A stretch of 64,000 nucleotides of DNA from JAVBLG01 sp031553655 (GTDB lineage: Bacteria > Desulfobacterota > Desulfovibrionia > Desulfovibrionales > Desulfovibrionaceae): NCBI GenBank assembly GCA_031553655.1, contig JAVBLG010000075.1:29223-93222 (forward strand). Reading direction: 5' to 3'. This document shows positions 21,887-30,737 of this stretch, in pieces. Both the position numbers and the translations under genes were made by a program. Under the pieces are notes generated by a model. That model saw only the letters and a program-made list of their open reading frames with translations. It made no database searches and was not told the origin of the DNA. How positions within the stretch are numbered: the stretch's first letter is position 1; each line of letters opens with the position of its first letter.

Positions 21887-23401
21887 ATGTCTGAAAAGAA
21901 AGTTGCCAAGAACGCGATTTTCATCATGCTCGACACCTTGCCGTTCAATTATCTGGGCTGCTACGGCAACAAAGTGATCAAAACTCCCAATCTCGATCGC
22001 CTGGCACGCAATTCCTGCGTGTTTGAAAACGCCTACAGCGAAGGGCTGCCCACTGTTCCGGTGCGCCGCTGCCTGATGACCGGGCGCTTCACCCTTCCTT
22101 ACGGCGGCTGGAAGCCTCTGGAACATGACGACACTACTCTGGCCGACGTGATGTGGGGCCGCAAATGGCAGACCGCGCTCATTTACGACACCCCGCCCAT
22201 GCGTCTGCCCAAGTTCGGTTATTCGCGCGGTTTTGACTATGTGCAGTTTATGCCCGGCCACGAGCTGGATCACACCTCTTATGCCGACGTGCCCCTGGAC
22301 CCCACCTGGAGCGCCGATCAATTCACTTCGCCCACCATGGTCTATAATGAAAAGGGCGAACTCATCGACGAAGACAGCAAAGCCTTGCTTACTGAACTGG
22401 ATCTCTTCCTGCGCCAGTTCCAGAAACGCCGCACCGACGCCGACAGCTATGTGGCCAAAGTAACCAGCGCCGCCGCTTCCTGGATAAAAGACAAGCGCGA
22501 CAAAACCCGTCCTTTCATGCTGTGGATGGATTCTTTCGACCCGCATGAGCCCTGGGATCCGCCTTCGGTGTGGGCCAATGAGCCTTGCCCGTACGACCCC
22601 GACTACAAGGGCAACCCCATTGTGCTCACCCCCTGGACCCCGCTGGACGGCCGCATAACCGAACGCGAAGCCGAGCACGTGCGCGCCCTGTGCATGGAAA
22701 AGGTCACTCTGGCCGACAAATGGGTGGGCAAAGTGCTTGACACCCTGGAAAGCGAAGGCCTGATGGACGATACTCTGATTATCGTCACCTCCGACCACGG
22801 CCAGCCCATGGGCTATGGCGAGCACGGACATGGCATTATGCGCAAATGCCGCCCTTGGCCCTATGAAGAATTGGTGCACGTGCCCCTTATCGTGCATATG
22901 CCTGGCGTGAAGGGCGGCCAACGCATAAAGAGCTTTGTGCAAAACGCCGACATCATGCCCACCATTCTTGACGGCATCGGCCTTTTGGGCAAAGATGAAA
23001 AGCCCGATTCCGGGCACGGCTTCCCGGTCTATGATTGGTCGGAAATGCACGGCGAAAGCCTGCTGCCTCTGATCCGCGGCGAAAAAGACAGCATCCGCGA
23101 TCATGCCATTGCCGGGTACTTCGGCAAATCCTGGTCGATCATTACCGAAGACTACAGCTTCGTGCACTGGATCGCCAATGACGTAAAGGATTCGTTCATT
23201 CTCAGAGGCGAGATGAACGACAGCGAGGAAATGTGGAGTTGCACAGCCGGGGCCAAGGTAATAGTTCCGGAAAATGACGAGCTCTATGACCGCAAGGGTG
23301 ACCCCTTCCAGCTGAAAAACCTGATTGCGCAAAAACCGCAGGTGGCTGAAGAGTTACTTCAAAAACTGAAGCTGCGTATCGGCGAATTGCGTTCGTCATA
23401 A
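21887..23401 (+). CDS. Sulfatase-fold hydrolase with Thr in the nucleophile position
   Basis: A 504-residue cytoplasmic enzyme of the alkaline phosphatase/sulfatase superfamily; no signal peptide. The N-terminal metal motif is FIMLDTLPFNYLGCYGN, then TPNLDRLARNS. The sulfatase signature is normally (C/S)-x-P-x-R-x3-(T)-G-R; here it reads TVPVRRCLMTGR, with Thr where the formylglycine-forming Cys or Ser should be. Further metal ligands appear in DSFDPHEPWDPP, LIIVTSDHGQPMGYGEHG and the C-terminal Asp-rich part. A Thr nucleophile is typical of phosphatases, phosphodiesterases and phosphotransferases of this fold, so the enzyme may act on phosphate rather than sulfate esters. I start at MSEKKV (GGAGG five bases upstream), not at the longer in-frame start at 21668. 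Confidence 0.85.
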   Translation: MSEKKVAKNAIFIMLDTLPFNYLGCYGNKVIKTPNLDRLARNSCVFENAYSEGLPTVPVRRCLMTGRFTLPYGGWKPLEHDDTTLADVMWGRKWQTALIYDTPPMRLPKFGYSRGFDYVQFMPGHELDHTSYADVPLDPTWSADQFTSPTMVYNEKGELIDEDSKALLTELDLFLRQFQKRRTDADSYVAKVTSAAASWIKDKRDKTRPFMLWMDSFDPHEPWDPPSVWANEPCPYDPDYKGNPIVLTPWTPLDGRITEREAEHVRALCMEKVTLADKWVGKVLDTLESEGLMDDTLIIVTSDHGQPMGYGEHGHGIMRKCRPWPYEELVHVPLIVHMPGVKGGQRIKSFVQNADIMPTILDGIGLLGKDEKPDSGHGFPVYDWSEMHGESLLPLIRGEKDSIRDHAIAGYFGKSWSIITEDYSFVHWIANDVKDSFILRGEMNDSEEMWSCTAGAKVIVPENDELYDRKGDPFQLKNLIAQKPQVAEELLQKLKLRIGELRSS

Positions 23402-23460
23402 AAAAAGCCATAAAAATGAAAGGCGGAGGCTCCGGCCTCCGCCTTTCTCGAAAACTAGCC

Positions 23461-23751
23461 ATGAAAGCATACACACCGCAAATAAGAATCATCAGTGTGG
23501 AACATGACCGCACCATGTCCGCGTCAACACTGCTGCGCCATGCCTTTGACGCCCAAGGGCTGAAGCACTATCCCATAATCAACGTCTTCTGCCACCTTGA
23601 GGCCGGGCGTTGCGGAGTGCAATCGGGCATGGTGGCTGTGGAGGTTGACGGCAGCATCGTGTGGGCCGGCAAGGAACTCACAGCCCGCATGGCCGAAGAT
23701 TTTTGCGTTGCCTTGCAAAATTACGCCAAAAAGCAGGAGCAGGGGCTATAA
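23461..23751 (+). CDS. Small thioredoxin-fold-like protein 2
   Basis: A 96-residue protein of unknown function, related to the product of 21317-21613 in length, order of predicted strands and the EVDG block. It has three cysteines (NVFCHLEAGRCGVQSG and EDFCVAL), and the C-x7-C pair lies before the EVDG strand. It starts 59 bases after the sulfatase-fold gene in the same direction and is likely co-transcribed. An in-frame ATG exists at 23416, but MKAYTPQ gives the natural length. Function unknown. Confidence 0.55.
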   Translation: MKAYTPQIRIISVEHDRTMSASTLLRHAFDAQGLKHYPIINVFCHLEAGRCGVQSGMVAVEVDGSIVWAGKELTARMAEDFCVALQNYAKKQEQGL

Positions 23752-24117
23752 TGTCTGCGTAACCCTGGTCACAGTCACTTCCAGCACCCGGTTGAGAAAA
23801 GGAAATTTTTTCTTCATCATTTCATATTCCTCTCCCTCGCTCAAAAAGCGTGTGGTTCCCTCAAGGGCAAAGCCCGCGCCCATGCTGTGCAGCCCCATAA
23901 CCTCTTTACTGCCGAAAACCATCTTTATTTCGTTATTTATGGCGGTATTGCTTTCGGTCACGCGCATCCCGGCAGCCGGGATCAGCAACCGCTGATCCGA
24001 TGTAATATTAATATAGCTGTTCCAGGTGGCTGCAACGTGAGCGCCTTTTTCCGTCCAGGAAACAATGGGGGCTACGCCTTCTTTGGAGAGAACATTCAAA
24101 AAAGTTTCAGTGAACAT
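23746..24117 (-). CDS. FMN-binding protein (Desulfovibrio FMN-bp family)
   Basis: A 123-residue split-barrel flavoprotein of the pyridoxamine-phosphate oxidase-like superfamily. From memory its sequence pattern follows the Desulfovibrio vulgaris FMN-binding protein: FLNVLSKEGVAPIVS, then HVAATWNSYINI, LLIPAAGMRVTESN, GTGF-like GAGFALEG, and a C-terminal LEVTVTRVTQTL ending like the AEQTL of that protein. The length is nearly the same (122 versus 123). Such small proteins bind one FMN and are thought to act in electron transfer in the cytoplasm. Its end overlaps the facing gene by six bases. Confidence 0.85.
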   Translation of the reverse strand: MFTETFLNVLSKEGVAPIVSWTEKGAHVAATWNSYINITSDQRLLIPAAGMRVTESNTAINNEIKMVFGSKEVMGLHSMGAGFALEGTTRFLSEGEEYEMMKKKFPFLNRVLEVTVTRVTQTL

Positions 24118-24219
24118 GGCTGGTCTCCTTATAACCTTTTGCTTTTTAAATTATCCATTGCCTCAAGCCGGTTTTTGAACCTGAAGCTGATTGTTCCGCG
24201 CCGCCTTCCAGCAGCAAAT

Positions 24220-26631
24220 CTATTTCAACTCTTCCATAACCCTCTTCAACTGCTGTGCAGTGGCGGAAAGATCCTGTACGGCCGAAGACGATTGCACCAT
24301 GCCGTCGGCAGTTTCGCCCACAATACGGTTTACTTCATCCAGGGCGCGGTTGATTTCTTCGGAAGTGGCGCTCTGCTCTTCGGCGGCCGTGGCAATGGAA
24401 GTTACCACACTGGAGTTGGCCGAGGCCAGATCCACTATTTCACGCAGGGCCGCGCCCGAGGAATTGGCCAGCTCCGTAGCTTCGCTTACACTGGTGACAG
24501 CCTTGTTTACTTCATTTATATTGGTATGGGCCGAATTTTGTATGGCGCTGATATTGTCGCCCACTTCCTTGGTGGCCTGCATGGTTTTTTCAGCCAGTTT
24601 GCGCACTTCGTCGGCAACCACGGCAAAACCGCGCCCGGCTTCTCCGGCCCTGGCCGCTTCAATGGCCGCGTTCAGGGCCAGCAGGTTGGTCTGATCGGCT
24701 ATGTCAGAAATTACGTTCATCACCCCGCCGATGCTCTCGGCCTGCTTGCCAAGTTCCTGCATATTGCCTTGCAAATTGGTGGCCACATGGTTCACCGCGT
24801 TGATGGAGTTTACGACCTTGTTCACCAATCCGGCTCCATCCGAAGCCTTTTTGCGGGTGTTTTCACTCTGCTCCGAGGCCTGCCCGGCGCTGCGGGCCAC
24901 TTCTATGACCGTGGAATTCATTTCGGTCATGGCGCTTACAGTAGATTCCATACGGCTGCGCTGAACTTCCGCCCCGCGCGAAACCTGCTCCACCTGGGCG
25001 GCAAGCTGTTCCGCGGCCGTGGCCACGCGGTCGGATATTTCATGGGCCTGCTTGGCAACGTTCATTATTTTGCGCTCAGTGTCCTTGATCTGGGTAAGGT
25101 CCACAATAAATTGCAGCACTGATGCCAGTTTACCCTGGCCGTCCTGCATGGGAATGGCTGTATATTTAATGTCCAGGCGCTTGCCGCGCGGCCGGGCCAC
25201 GGTTTCGCCGCTGCTGATCTGATTGGAACGCACGGCGTTGGTCAGTCCGCAAACAGAGGAACCGTAGTCTTCGCGGCTGAACATTTCGCTGCATGTTTTG
25301 CCCTTGTAGTCGGTACCGGCCAGATCCTGGGCCACCTTGTTCAAAAAGGCGGCCTTCAAATCTTTGTTCAGCACCACCATGGGTGAGGGGATATTGTTGA
25401 AAATTATGCCCATGCGCTTCAGGATATTGTTGGTGCCCCGCACCAGACCAGCGAATTCCCCGGAAAATTTGCCTGCGTCGCCCTGAACGTCTATATACCC
25501 GGCTTCAACCTGTTTTTCGATATAATGCAGTTCGCTGACCACGTTCTTCAAGGTGTCGGGAATGGCAGTCATGGCCGTGATCATATTGCCCACCTCTCCC
25601 TTTTCCCGCGATTTCACCTGGAAGCCGAAATCCCCGGCAGCAATGGCCGAGGCAAAGTTCACCAGTTCTCCTAGCACGCGGATGAAGCCGAAAACTATGA
25701 GCGCGGCAATCAAAGCGCCGGCGGCCATACCGCCCGCGCTTATGCCCATCATGGTGTTTTGCGCTCCGTTGTTGGACGCCAGAGTTTTGGATCCCTGCGC
25801 ATCCATATCTTTGTTCACATCGGAACTGAGCTTGGAGGCCGTCTGAATCATTCCACCGGCCAAGCGCATAATATCCGCCATATTACGCTGCAGGGCGGTG
25901 CTGCGCACAATCATTTCCTTGAGCGAAGTATGCAGCGAAGCATAATGCTGCTTCAGGGCATCAAAAAGAGTGCGTCCGGATTTGGTCATTACCACCGGCC
26001 CGGTATTTTGAATATCAAAGCCCACCACTTCCAGGGCTTTCAGGGCTCTTTCCCCGTCTCCGGCATCCTGCGAAGCGGAAAAACGGCTGATTTCCGAGCG
26101 CGCCTCTCCAAGATGCTTCTGGCACACCTGCATGGCATCGGAGGCCTCTATATTGTTAACATTCATCGAGTGGGCACTTATGGCCACCATGCGCTCGCTC
26201 ATTTCCTGCGAAAGGGGCAACACTACATCTGTGTACTGTTTGGTCACAGCCGCCAGATTGCCTGAAATGGAGTCCATGGTGGCGCGCAATTCACTTTCTT
26301 TGCCCGTAATATCGGTTATATCCCTCTTGCGCGATTCTATCTTGATGAACTGCATGGTTTCCCTGGCCTGCTCCATAATTCGGGAAAGATCTCTGCGGGC
26401 CTGCTCCATGCTCTGCATATTGCCGTTGGCGCTGTAATCGTGCACATGGGAGAGCAGGGAATTGAAGCTCCCGGTCATCTCGCTGGTAAGTACATTGAAG
26501 CGAGCCAGACGGCGATATTCATTAAAGCCGTCAGAAGAAGCCTCAAGCCCCTTGAAGCCGAAAAATGCCAGCGCCGCCATCAGCGCGATCATGATTACGA
26601 ACCCGGCCACTATTTTAAATTTGGTTGTCAT
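24220..26631 (-). CDS. Methyl-accepting chemotaxis protein with PAS domain
   Basis: An 803-residue chemoreceptor. Order: membrane segment 1 (FKIVAGFVIMIALMAALAFFGF), a periplasmic helical ligand domain of about 280 residues, membrane segment 2 (ISAGGMAAGALIAALIVFGFI), a HAMP region, then a cytoplasmic PAS domain (MGIIFNNIPSPMVVLNKDLK onward, about 420-530). The signalling hairpin follows, with its tip ADQTNLLALNAAIEAARAGE and DEVRKLAEKT. I use the ATG with AGGAG six bases upstream. The gene lies directly after an orphan MetQ-like binding protein in the same direction, 45 bases apart, which suggests the receptor senses that protein's ligand. No CheR-tethering pentapeptide is visible at the C-terminus. 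Confidence 0.93.
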   Translation of the reverse strand: MTTKFKIVAGFVIMIALMAALAFFGFKGLEASSDGFNEYRRLARFNVLTSEMTGSFNSLLSHVHDYSANGNMQSMEQARRDLSRIMEQARETMQFIKIESRKRDITDITGKESELRATMDSISGNLAAVTKQYTDVVLPLSQEMSERMVAISAHSMNVNNIEASDAMQVCQKHLGEARSEISRFSASQDAGDGERALKALEVVGFDIQNTGPVVMTKSGRTLFDALKQHYASLHTSLKEMIVRSTALQRNMADIMRLAGGMIQTASKLSSDVNKDMDAQGSKTLASNNGAQNTMMGISAGGMAAGALIAALIVFGFIRVLGELVNFASAIAAGDFGFQVKSREKGEVGNMITAMTAIPDTLKNVVSELHYIEKQVEAGYIDVQGDAGKFSGEFAGLVRGTNNILKRMGIIFNNIPSPMVVLNKDLKAAFLNKVAQDLAGTDYKGKTCSEMFSREDYGSSVCGLTNAVRSNQISSGETVARPRGKRLDIKYTAIPMQDGQGKLASVLQFIVDLTQIKDTERKIMNVAKQAHEISDRVATAAEQLAAQVEQVSRGAEVQRSRMESTVSAMTEMNSTVIEVARSAGQASEQSENTRKKASDGAGLVNKVVNSINAVNHVATNLQGNMQELGKQAESIGGVMNVISDIADQTNLLALNAAIEAARAGEAGRGFAVVADEVRKLAEKTMQATKEVGDNISAIQNSAHTNINEVNKAVTSVSEATELANSSGAALREIVDLASANSSVVTSIATAAEEQSATSEEINRALDEVNRIVGETADGMVQSSSAVQDLSATAQQLKRVMEELK

Positions 26632-26676
26632 TGGCAACTCCTGTATGGAACTGATGGTGGGGGGGGGAATTCAGAA

Positions 26677-27504
26677 TCAGAACAACTGATATGACGGCTT
26701 CTGGAACGAGCTGTATATTCGCTTGGGGTCTTCAGTTATACGCTTGTATTCAGGAGACTTTAGAACATCCAGCAAATCTTTGTGCATCTGGCTGTTCACC
26801 GCGGACGTGCGTATGGCAATGACATTAATAAAATCTTTAGCCAGAACCTCGGAAAACAACACGCGCGCGATATCCAGACCGGCAAAAATAGCAAAATTGC
26901 CGTTAATTGCCGCCAGAGCCACATTGTCCAACTCATCGGCCGTTTTGGCCGCGTCAACAGAAATAATTTTCAGATTGTGCGGATTGTCCTGAATATCGTC
27001 TTCGGAATATTGCGCGGGGTTGGCCTGAGCATCCATGATCAACAGTCTGGCTGTCTTCATCAGGCGAAAAGCTCTGGCCTTGTTGGTGGGGTCGCTGGGT
27101 ATGGCAATTTTCGCCCCTGAAGGCACCTCATTGAGCGAGGGCACTGTTTTGGAGTAAATACCCATGGATATGGTGGGAATAAAAGCTATGGCCGTAAGAT
27201 CGATCCCGCGCTGCTTTTTGAAATTCTCCAGATACACCAGGTGCTGGAACATGTTCAGGTCAATTTCTCCAGAGGACAAAGCCAGATTCGGCTGCACATA
27301 GTCCGGGTATTCCTTGAACTCAATGCGGTACCCCTTGGCTTCGAGGCCGGGCTTGATCGCCGCGTAAAACAAACTGGCATACGGCCCTGGACAGAATCCG
27401 GCTTTTATCACTTTTTCCGCCGCCAATGCCTTTGGCGCACCTGTGAAAATGGCAAATGCAAATACAGCGAACAGTACGGTTAGGTACACAATCCGTTTTT
27501 TCAT
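26677..27504 (-). CDS. Orphan NlpA/MetQ-like substrate-binding protein
   Basis: A 275-residue binding protein with signal peptide (MKKRIVYLTVLFAVFAFAIF, cleavage near ALA-AEK). It shares the family blocks with MetQ at 1084: LALSSGEIDLNMFQHLVYLENF, KIAIPSDPTNKARAFRLM, and ALAAINGNFAIFAG. There is no lipobox. Unlike the first copy it has no permease or ATPase beside it; the downstream gene is a chemoreceptor. Hence it may deliver its ligand to the receptor for chemotaxis, or share the MetNI transporter elsewhere in the window. The ligand is unknown. Confidence 0.85.
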   Translation of the reverse strand: MKKRIVYLTVLFAVFAFAIFTGAPKALAAEKVIKAGFCPGPYASLFYAAIKPGLEAKGYRIEFKEYPDYVQPNLALSSGEIDLNMFQHLVYLENFKKQRGIDLTAIAFIPTISMGIYSKTVPSLNEVPSGAKIAIPSDPTNKARAFRLMKTARLLIMDAQANPAQYSEDDIQDNPHNLKIISVDAAKTADELDNVALAAINGNFAIFAGLDIARVLFSEVLAKDFINVIAIRTSAVNSQMHKDLLDVLKSPEYKRITEDPKRIYSSFQKPSYQLF

Positions 27505-27923
27505 GAGGCAGCCCCTTGTGGCTTCAAAGTTTGGCGTTTCAAATGCGGTGGAAATCAGTGTTGGAGACTCGTGTTATGCTTTACGTATATCGACATAAAT
27601 ATAATAAACTTATGGTCCAGCCACGTTTTTTTTGCGTGTGACGAACGCTGCACAGCATCTTTGATCGCATATGTATTCATGTAATTGCTTTTGTGCGCAA
27701 AGTCGCATAGTTTTATTCGGGTAGGCGACATACACAATTCTGCATATCTATGTCGTATTATTTAAAAAAAATAACATTTGAGAAAAAAAGAAACACTGTG
27801 CAATTTGTTCTCATAAAAAGTTTTTGAAAAAGAGGATGGGGTTTTGGGGGAAGGAGAAAGAAATTTTTCCCAAAAAGTTTTTTCTCCTTCCCCCAACACA
27901 CTATTCCCTGAAGGCTCTACCTC
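27505..27923. other. AT-rich divergent gap between the binding protein and cls
   Basis: No gene is supported. The right end holds the family C hairpin (27816-27896), 27 bases before the cls start. The left 300 bases are AT-rich and presumably contain the promoter of the binding protein/receptor pair, but I see no clear consensus boxes. Confidence 0.5.
27816..27896. repeat. Family C hairpin element, copy 1
   Basis: A flank AAAAGTTTTTGAAAAAG and GGATGGGG is followed by a hairpin whose arms are TTGGGGGAAGGAGAAA (27844-27859) and its exact complement (27881-27896). The same element lies in reverse orientation at 45034-45112. Within the stem, AGG AGA here is AGA GGA there with the opposite strand changed to match. 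Confidence 0.8.
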
Positions 27924-29378
27924 ATGCTGGACGACTTTCTCTGGCTGCGTTGGCCCGCCTTGCTTCTGGTTTACACCCTGACTGCATGGGTGGTCATCCA
28001 TGCGCTTCTGCACAAGAGTGATCCGCGTTCGGCCTTGGGCTGGACAGCGGCGGTTGTTTTTTTGCCTCTGGTGGGTTCTGTCGTCTATTTCATTTTCGGC
28101 ATTGAGCGGGCCGACAGCCGGGCCTCACGGCTGATGCGCGAGGCCGCGCTTCTGGCCAAGGGGCGGCGCGACTCGTTGCATGGCGGCGAAGACAGCTCAC
28201 ACCCTCCCGGCTACCTTGATGAAGAAGAAATAAAAACCCATTACCCTCTGGCCAGAATAGGGCTGAACATAACCGGCCGCGCGCTGGTGGGCGGCAACAG
28301 CGTGCGACCGCTTTTCGACGGCGAGCAGGCTTATCCGGAAATGCTGAAGGCCATAGCCAAAGCGCGCGACCATGTATATATGGCCACCTACATCTTTAAT
28401 CACGGCGAATATGGCATGCTTTTCGCAGAGGCCATGGCCAAAGCAGCCGGGCGCGGCGTTGACGTGCGCCTGGTGGTGGACGGCTTTGGCGGCACGGTGT
28501 ATTCTTGGCGCAACCCTTGGAAAAGCCTGGCCCAACATGGGGTGAAGGTAGCCCGCTTTTTGCCTCTGCGCCTTTTTCCGCCCAATTTTTCCATTAACCT
28601 GCGTAATCATCGCAAGGTGCTGGTTTGCGATGAAATCGGTTTTACCGGGGGCATGAACATAGCCGACTACCACATGGCGTCACGCGGACGCGGCTATCGG
28701 GTACGCGACGTGCATTTTGCCTGCCGAGGCCCGGTTGTGGCCCAATTACGCGAAGCTTTTCTGCTGGATTTCGGTTTTGCCACGGGAACATATGACGAAC
28801 CGGACAATATATACGAACCGACCGGCGGCTGGTCGGCCTGCCGTATGGTTATGGACGGCCCCGGTTCGGGCGGCGACCCGCTGCACGACCTGATTTGCGG
28901 TACCATAGGCGGGGCCAGGGAACGGGTTTTGATGATGACGCCCTACTTCCTTCCTACCAGAGAAATTATCGCGGCCCTGCGGGCCACATCGTTGCGCGGA
29001 ACCGAGGTCAAAATAGTGCTGCCGGCCAAAAACAATCTTTTTTACATGCAGTGGGCCAGCATTCACATTCTGCCGAACCTGATGAAAGCCGGGGTGCGCT
29101 TTTTCATGCAACCCCCGCCATTTGCCCACAGCAAGCTTCTGCTGGTGGACAACGAGTACAGCCTGATCGGCTCGGCCAATATGGACCCCCGCAGTTTGCG
29201 CCTGAATTTTGAGATGAACATGGAAGTTTTCGATCCGATGCTTAATAATAGGCTCAAGGAACATTTCGTTGATACCATGGCCAAAAGCCGCGAGATAACC
29301 GCGCGCGAACTGCTCGGACGCCCTTTGCCGGTGAAATTGCGCAACGCTTTTTGTTGGCTTTTTTCCCCGTACCTGTAA
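27924..29378 (+). CDS. cls: Cardiolipin synthase, phospholipase D family
   Basis: A 484-residue bacterial cardiolipin synthase. Two N-terminal membrane segments (WPALLLVYTLTAWVVIHALL and GWTAAVVFLPLVGSVVYFIF) form the PLDc_N region. The two catalytic HKD motifs are NHRKVLVCDEIGFTGGMNIAD (about 228-248) and HSKLLLVDNEYSLIGSANMD (about 402-421). It joins two phosphatidylglycerols to cardiolipin and glycerol at the inner membrane. Length and order fit ClsA. It precedes the RND efflux operon by 90 bases in the same direction, so co-expression is possible but not shown. Confidence 0.95.
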   Translation: MLDDFLWLRWPALLLVYTLTAWVVIHALLHKSDPRSALGWTAAVVFLPLVGSVVYFIFGIERADSRASRLMREAALLAKGRRDSLHGGEDSSHPPGYLDEEEIKTHYPLARIGLNITGRALVGGNSVRPLFDGEQAYPEMLKAIAKARDHVYMATYIFNHGEYGMLFAEAMAKAAGRGVDVRLVVDGFGGTVYSWRNPWKSLAQHGVKVARFLPLRLFPPNFSINLRNHRKVLVCDEIGFTGGMNIADYHMASRGRGYRVRDVHFACRGPVVAQLREAFLLDFGFATGTYDEPDNIYEPTGGWSACRMVMDGPGSGGDPLHDLICGTIGGARERVLMMTPYFLPTREIIAALRATSLRGTEVKIVLPAKNNLFYMQWASIHILPNLMKAGVRFFMQPPPFAHSKLLLVDNEYSLIGSANMDPRSLRLNFEMNMEVFDPMLNNRLKEHFVDTMAKSREITARELLGRPLPVKLRNAFCWLFSPYL

Positions 29379-29468
29379 TCTTGTACATATCTCACATATT
29401 GACATCGGAAGCGAAATCCACGACGCTCCAGCCCCCTCTCCCAATCTCGCCCTCAGGACTCCGCAATC

Positions 29469-30737
29469 ATGAGCAAATCTTCAAATAAAATGTTTTCCCG
29501 CCGCACCTGGCTGATCATTGCGGGCATAGCGGCCATACTGTTTTTCATCTGGTGGCGCACCGCCCCGGAAACGCCGCGCGGCCCGGCCGGAGCCAGACCC
29601 CAACCGGTGCGGGTGGCCACGGCTACGCAGGGAAATTTTGAGATAGTTATCGCCGGTATAGGCACGGTAACGGCGGAAAGCTCGGTTACGGTGCGCACGA
29701 GGGTGGACGGCCAGCTCATGGCCCTTTATTTCACCGAGGGCCAGATGGTCAAGGCCGGGGATTTGCTGGCCCAGATCGATCCCCGCCCCTATGAGGTGCA
29801 ACTTACCCAGGCCAAGGGGCAAATGTCCAAAGACCAGGCCCTGTTGACCAATGCCAAACAGGATCTTGCCCGCTACACAGTGCTGCGCAGGCAGGAATCC
29901 ACCTCACAGCAGCAAGTGGACTCACAGCAATCACTGGTGCGCCAATATGAGGCCGCGCTGAAAACCGATCAGGGACAGATAGACGCGGCTCAGCTGCAAC
30001 TGACATACAGCCGCATAACCGCACCCATTGACGGCCGCCTGGGCATCAGGCTGGTTGACCCCGGCAACATTCTCCATGCCAGCGACACCAACGGCATTAT
30101 AGTAATCACTAAAGTGCATCCCATTTCGGTGATCTTTACCATTACCGAACAGCAGGTGCCGGAAGTGCTGGCCGAATTCCGGGCCGGAAAAAAACTGACT
30201 GTGGAAGCCTGGGACCGTGAGCAAAAAACTCGGCTGGCTGTCGGCTATCTGAAAACCACCGACAATCTTATCGACGTTTCCACCGGCACCTTGCGCATGA
30301 AAGCCGAGTTTTCCAATGAAGACGACAAACTTTTTCCCAATCAATTCGTGAATGCCCGGCTTATGGTACGCACTCTCGAGAATGCGATCAAAATTCCCGC
30401 TTCCGCCCTGCAAAACGGCAGCCAAGGACCTTATGTCTTTACGGTGGCCAACGGCAAAGCCGTGATGCGCAAGGTAACACCGGGGGCTATAGACAAGGGC
30501 GTGGTGCATATACGCGAAGGCGTGGCCAACGGCGACGTGGTGGTAATTGATGGCGTTGATCGTCTGCGCGACGGCAGCCCGGTGAGTTTTCCCGGCATGA
30601 TGGGTGAGGGAGCCTCAGGTCGAAAACAGGCCGGGGCACAAGGCGATGGTCGCGGCGGCGGCAAAGGCGGGCAGGCTCCCGAAGGGCATAGTGACGGCAA
30701 CACCCCGATGAGTAAAAGAGAGCGGGCCGCACAATGA
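29469..30737 (+). CDS. RND efflux periplasmic adaptor (MdtA-like)
   Basis: A 422-residue membrane-fusion protein. An N-terminal anchor (TWLIIAGIAAILFFIWW) is followed by the biotinyl-lipoyl part (GTVTAESSVTVRTRVDGQL and LYFTEGQMVKAGDLLAQIDPRPYE), a coiled-coil hairpin (QAKGQMSKDQALLTNAKQDLARY), then the SRITAPIDGRLGIRLVDPGN barrel. The C-terminal tail is Gly-rich. No lipobox is present, so it is held by the N-terminal helix as in MdtA. The stop overlaps the next start (ATGA), linking it to two RND pumps and the outer-membrane factor. It couples the pumps to the channel. Confidence 0.93.
   Translation: MSKSSNKMFSRRTWLIIAGIAAILFFIWWRTAPETPRGPAGARPQPVRVATATQGNFEIVIAGIGTVTAESSVTVRTRVDGQLMALYFTEGQMVKAGDLLAQIDPRPYEVQLTQAKGQMSKDQALLTNAKQDLARYTVLRRQESTSQQQVDSQQSLVRQYEAALKTDQGQIDAAQLQLTYSRITAPIDGRLGIRLVDPGNILHASDTNGIIVITKVHPISVIFTITEQQVPEVLAEFRAGKKLTVEAWDREQKTRLAVGYLKTTDNLIDVSTGTLRMKAEFSNEDDKLFPNQFVNARLMVRTLENAIKIPASALQNGSQGPYVFTVANGKAVMRKVTPGAIDKGVVHIREGVANGDVVVIDGVDRLRDGSPVSFPGMMGEGASGRKQAGAQGDGRGGGKGGQAPEGHSDGNTPMSKRERAAQ

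Noticed and set aside
21839..23332. A 497-codon open frame antisense to the sulfatase-fold gene
   Set aside because: Same reason; the translation is His/Gly/Val-rich as typical of shadow frames.
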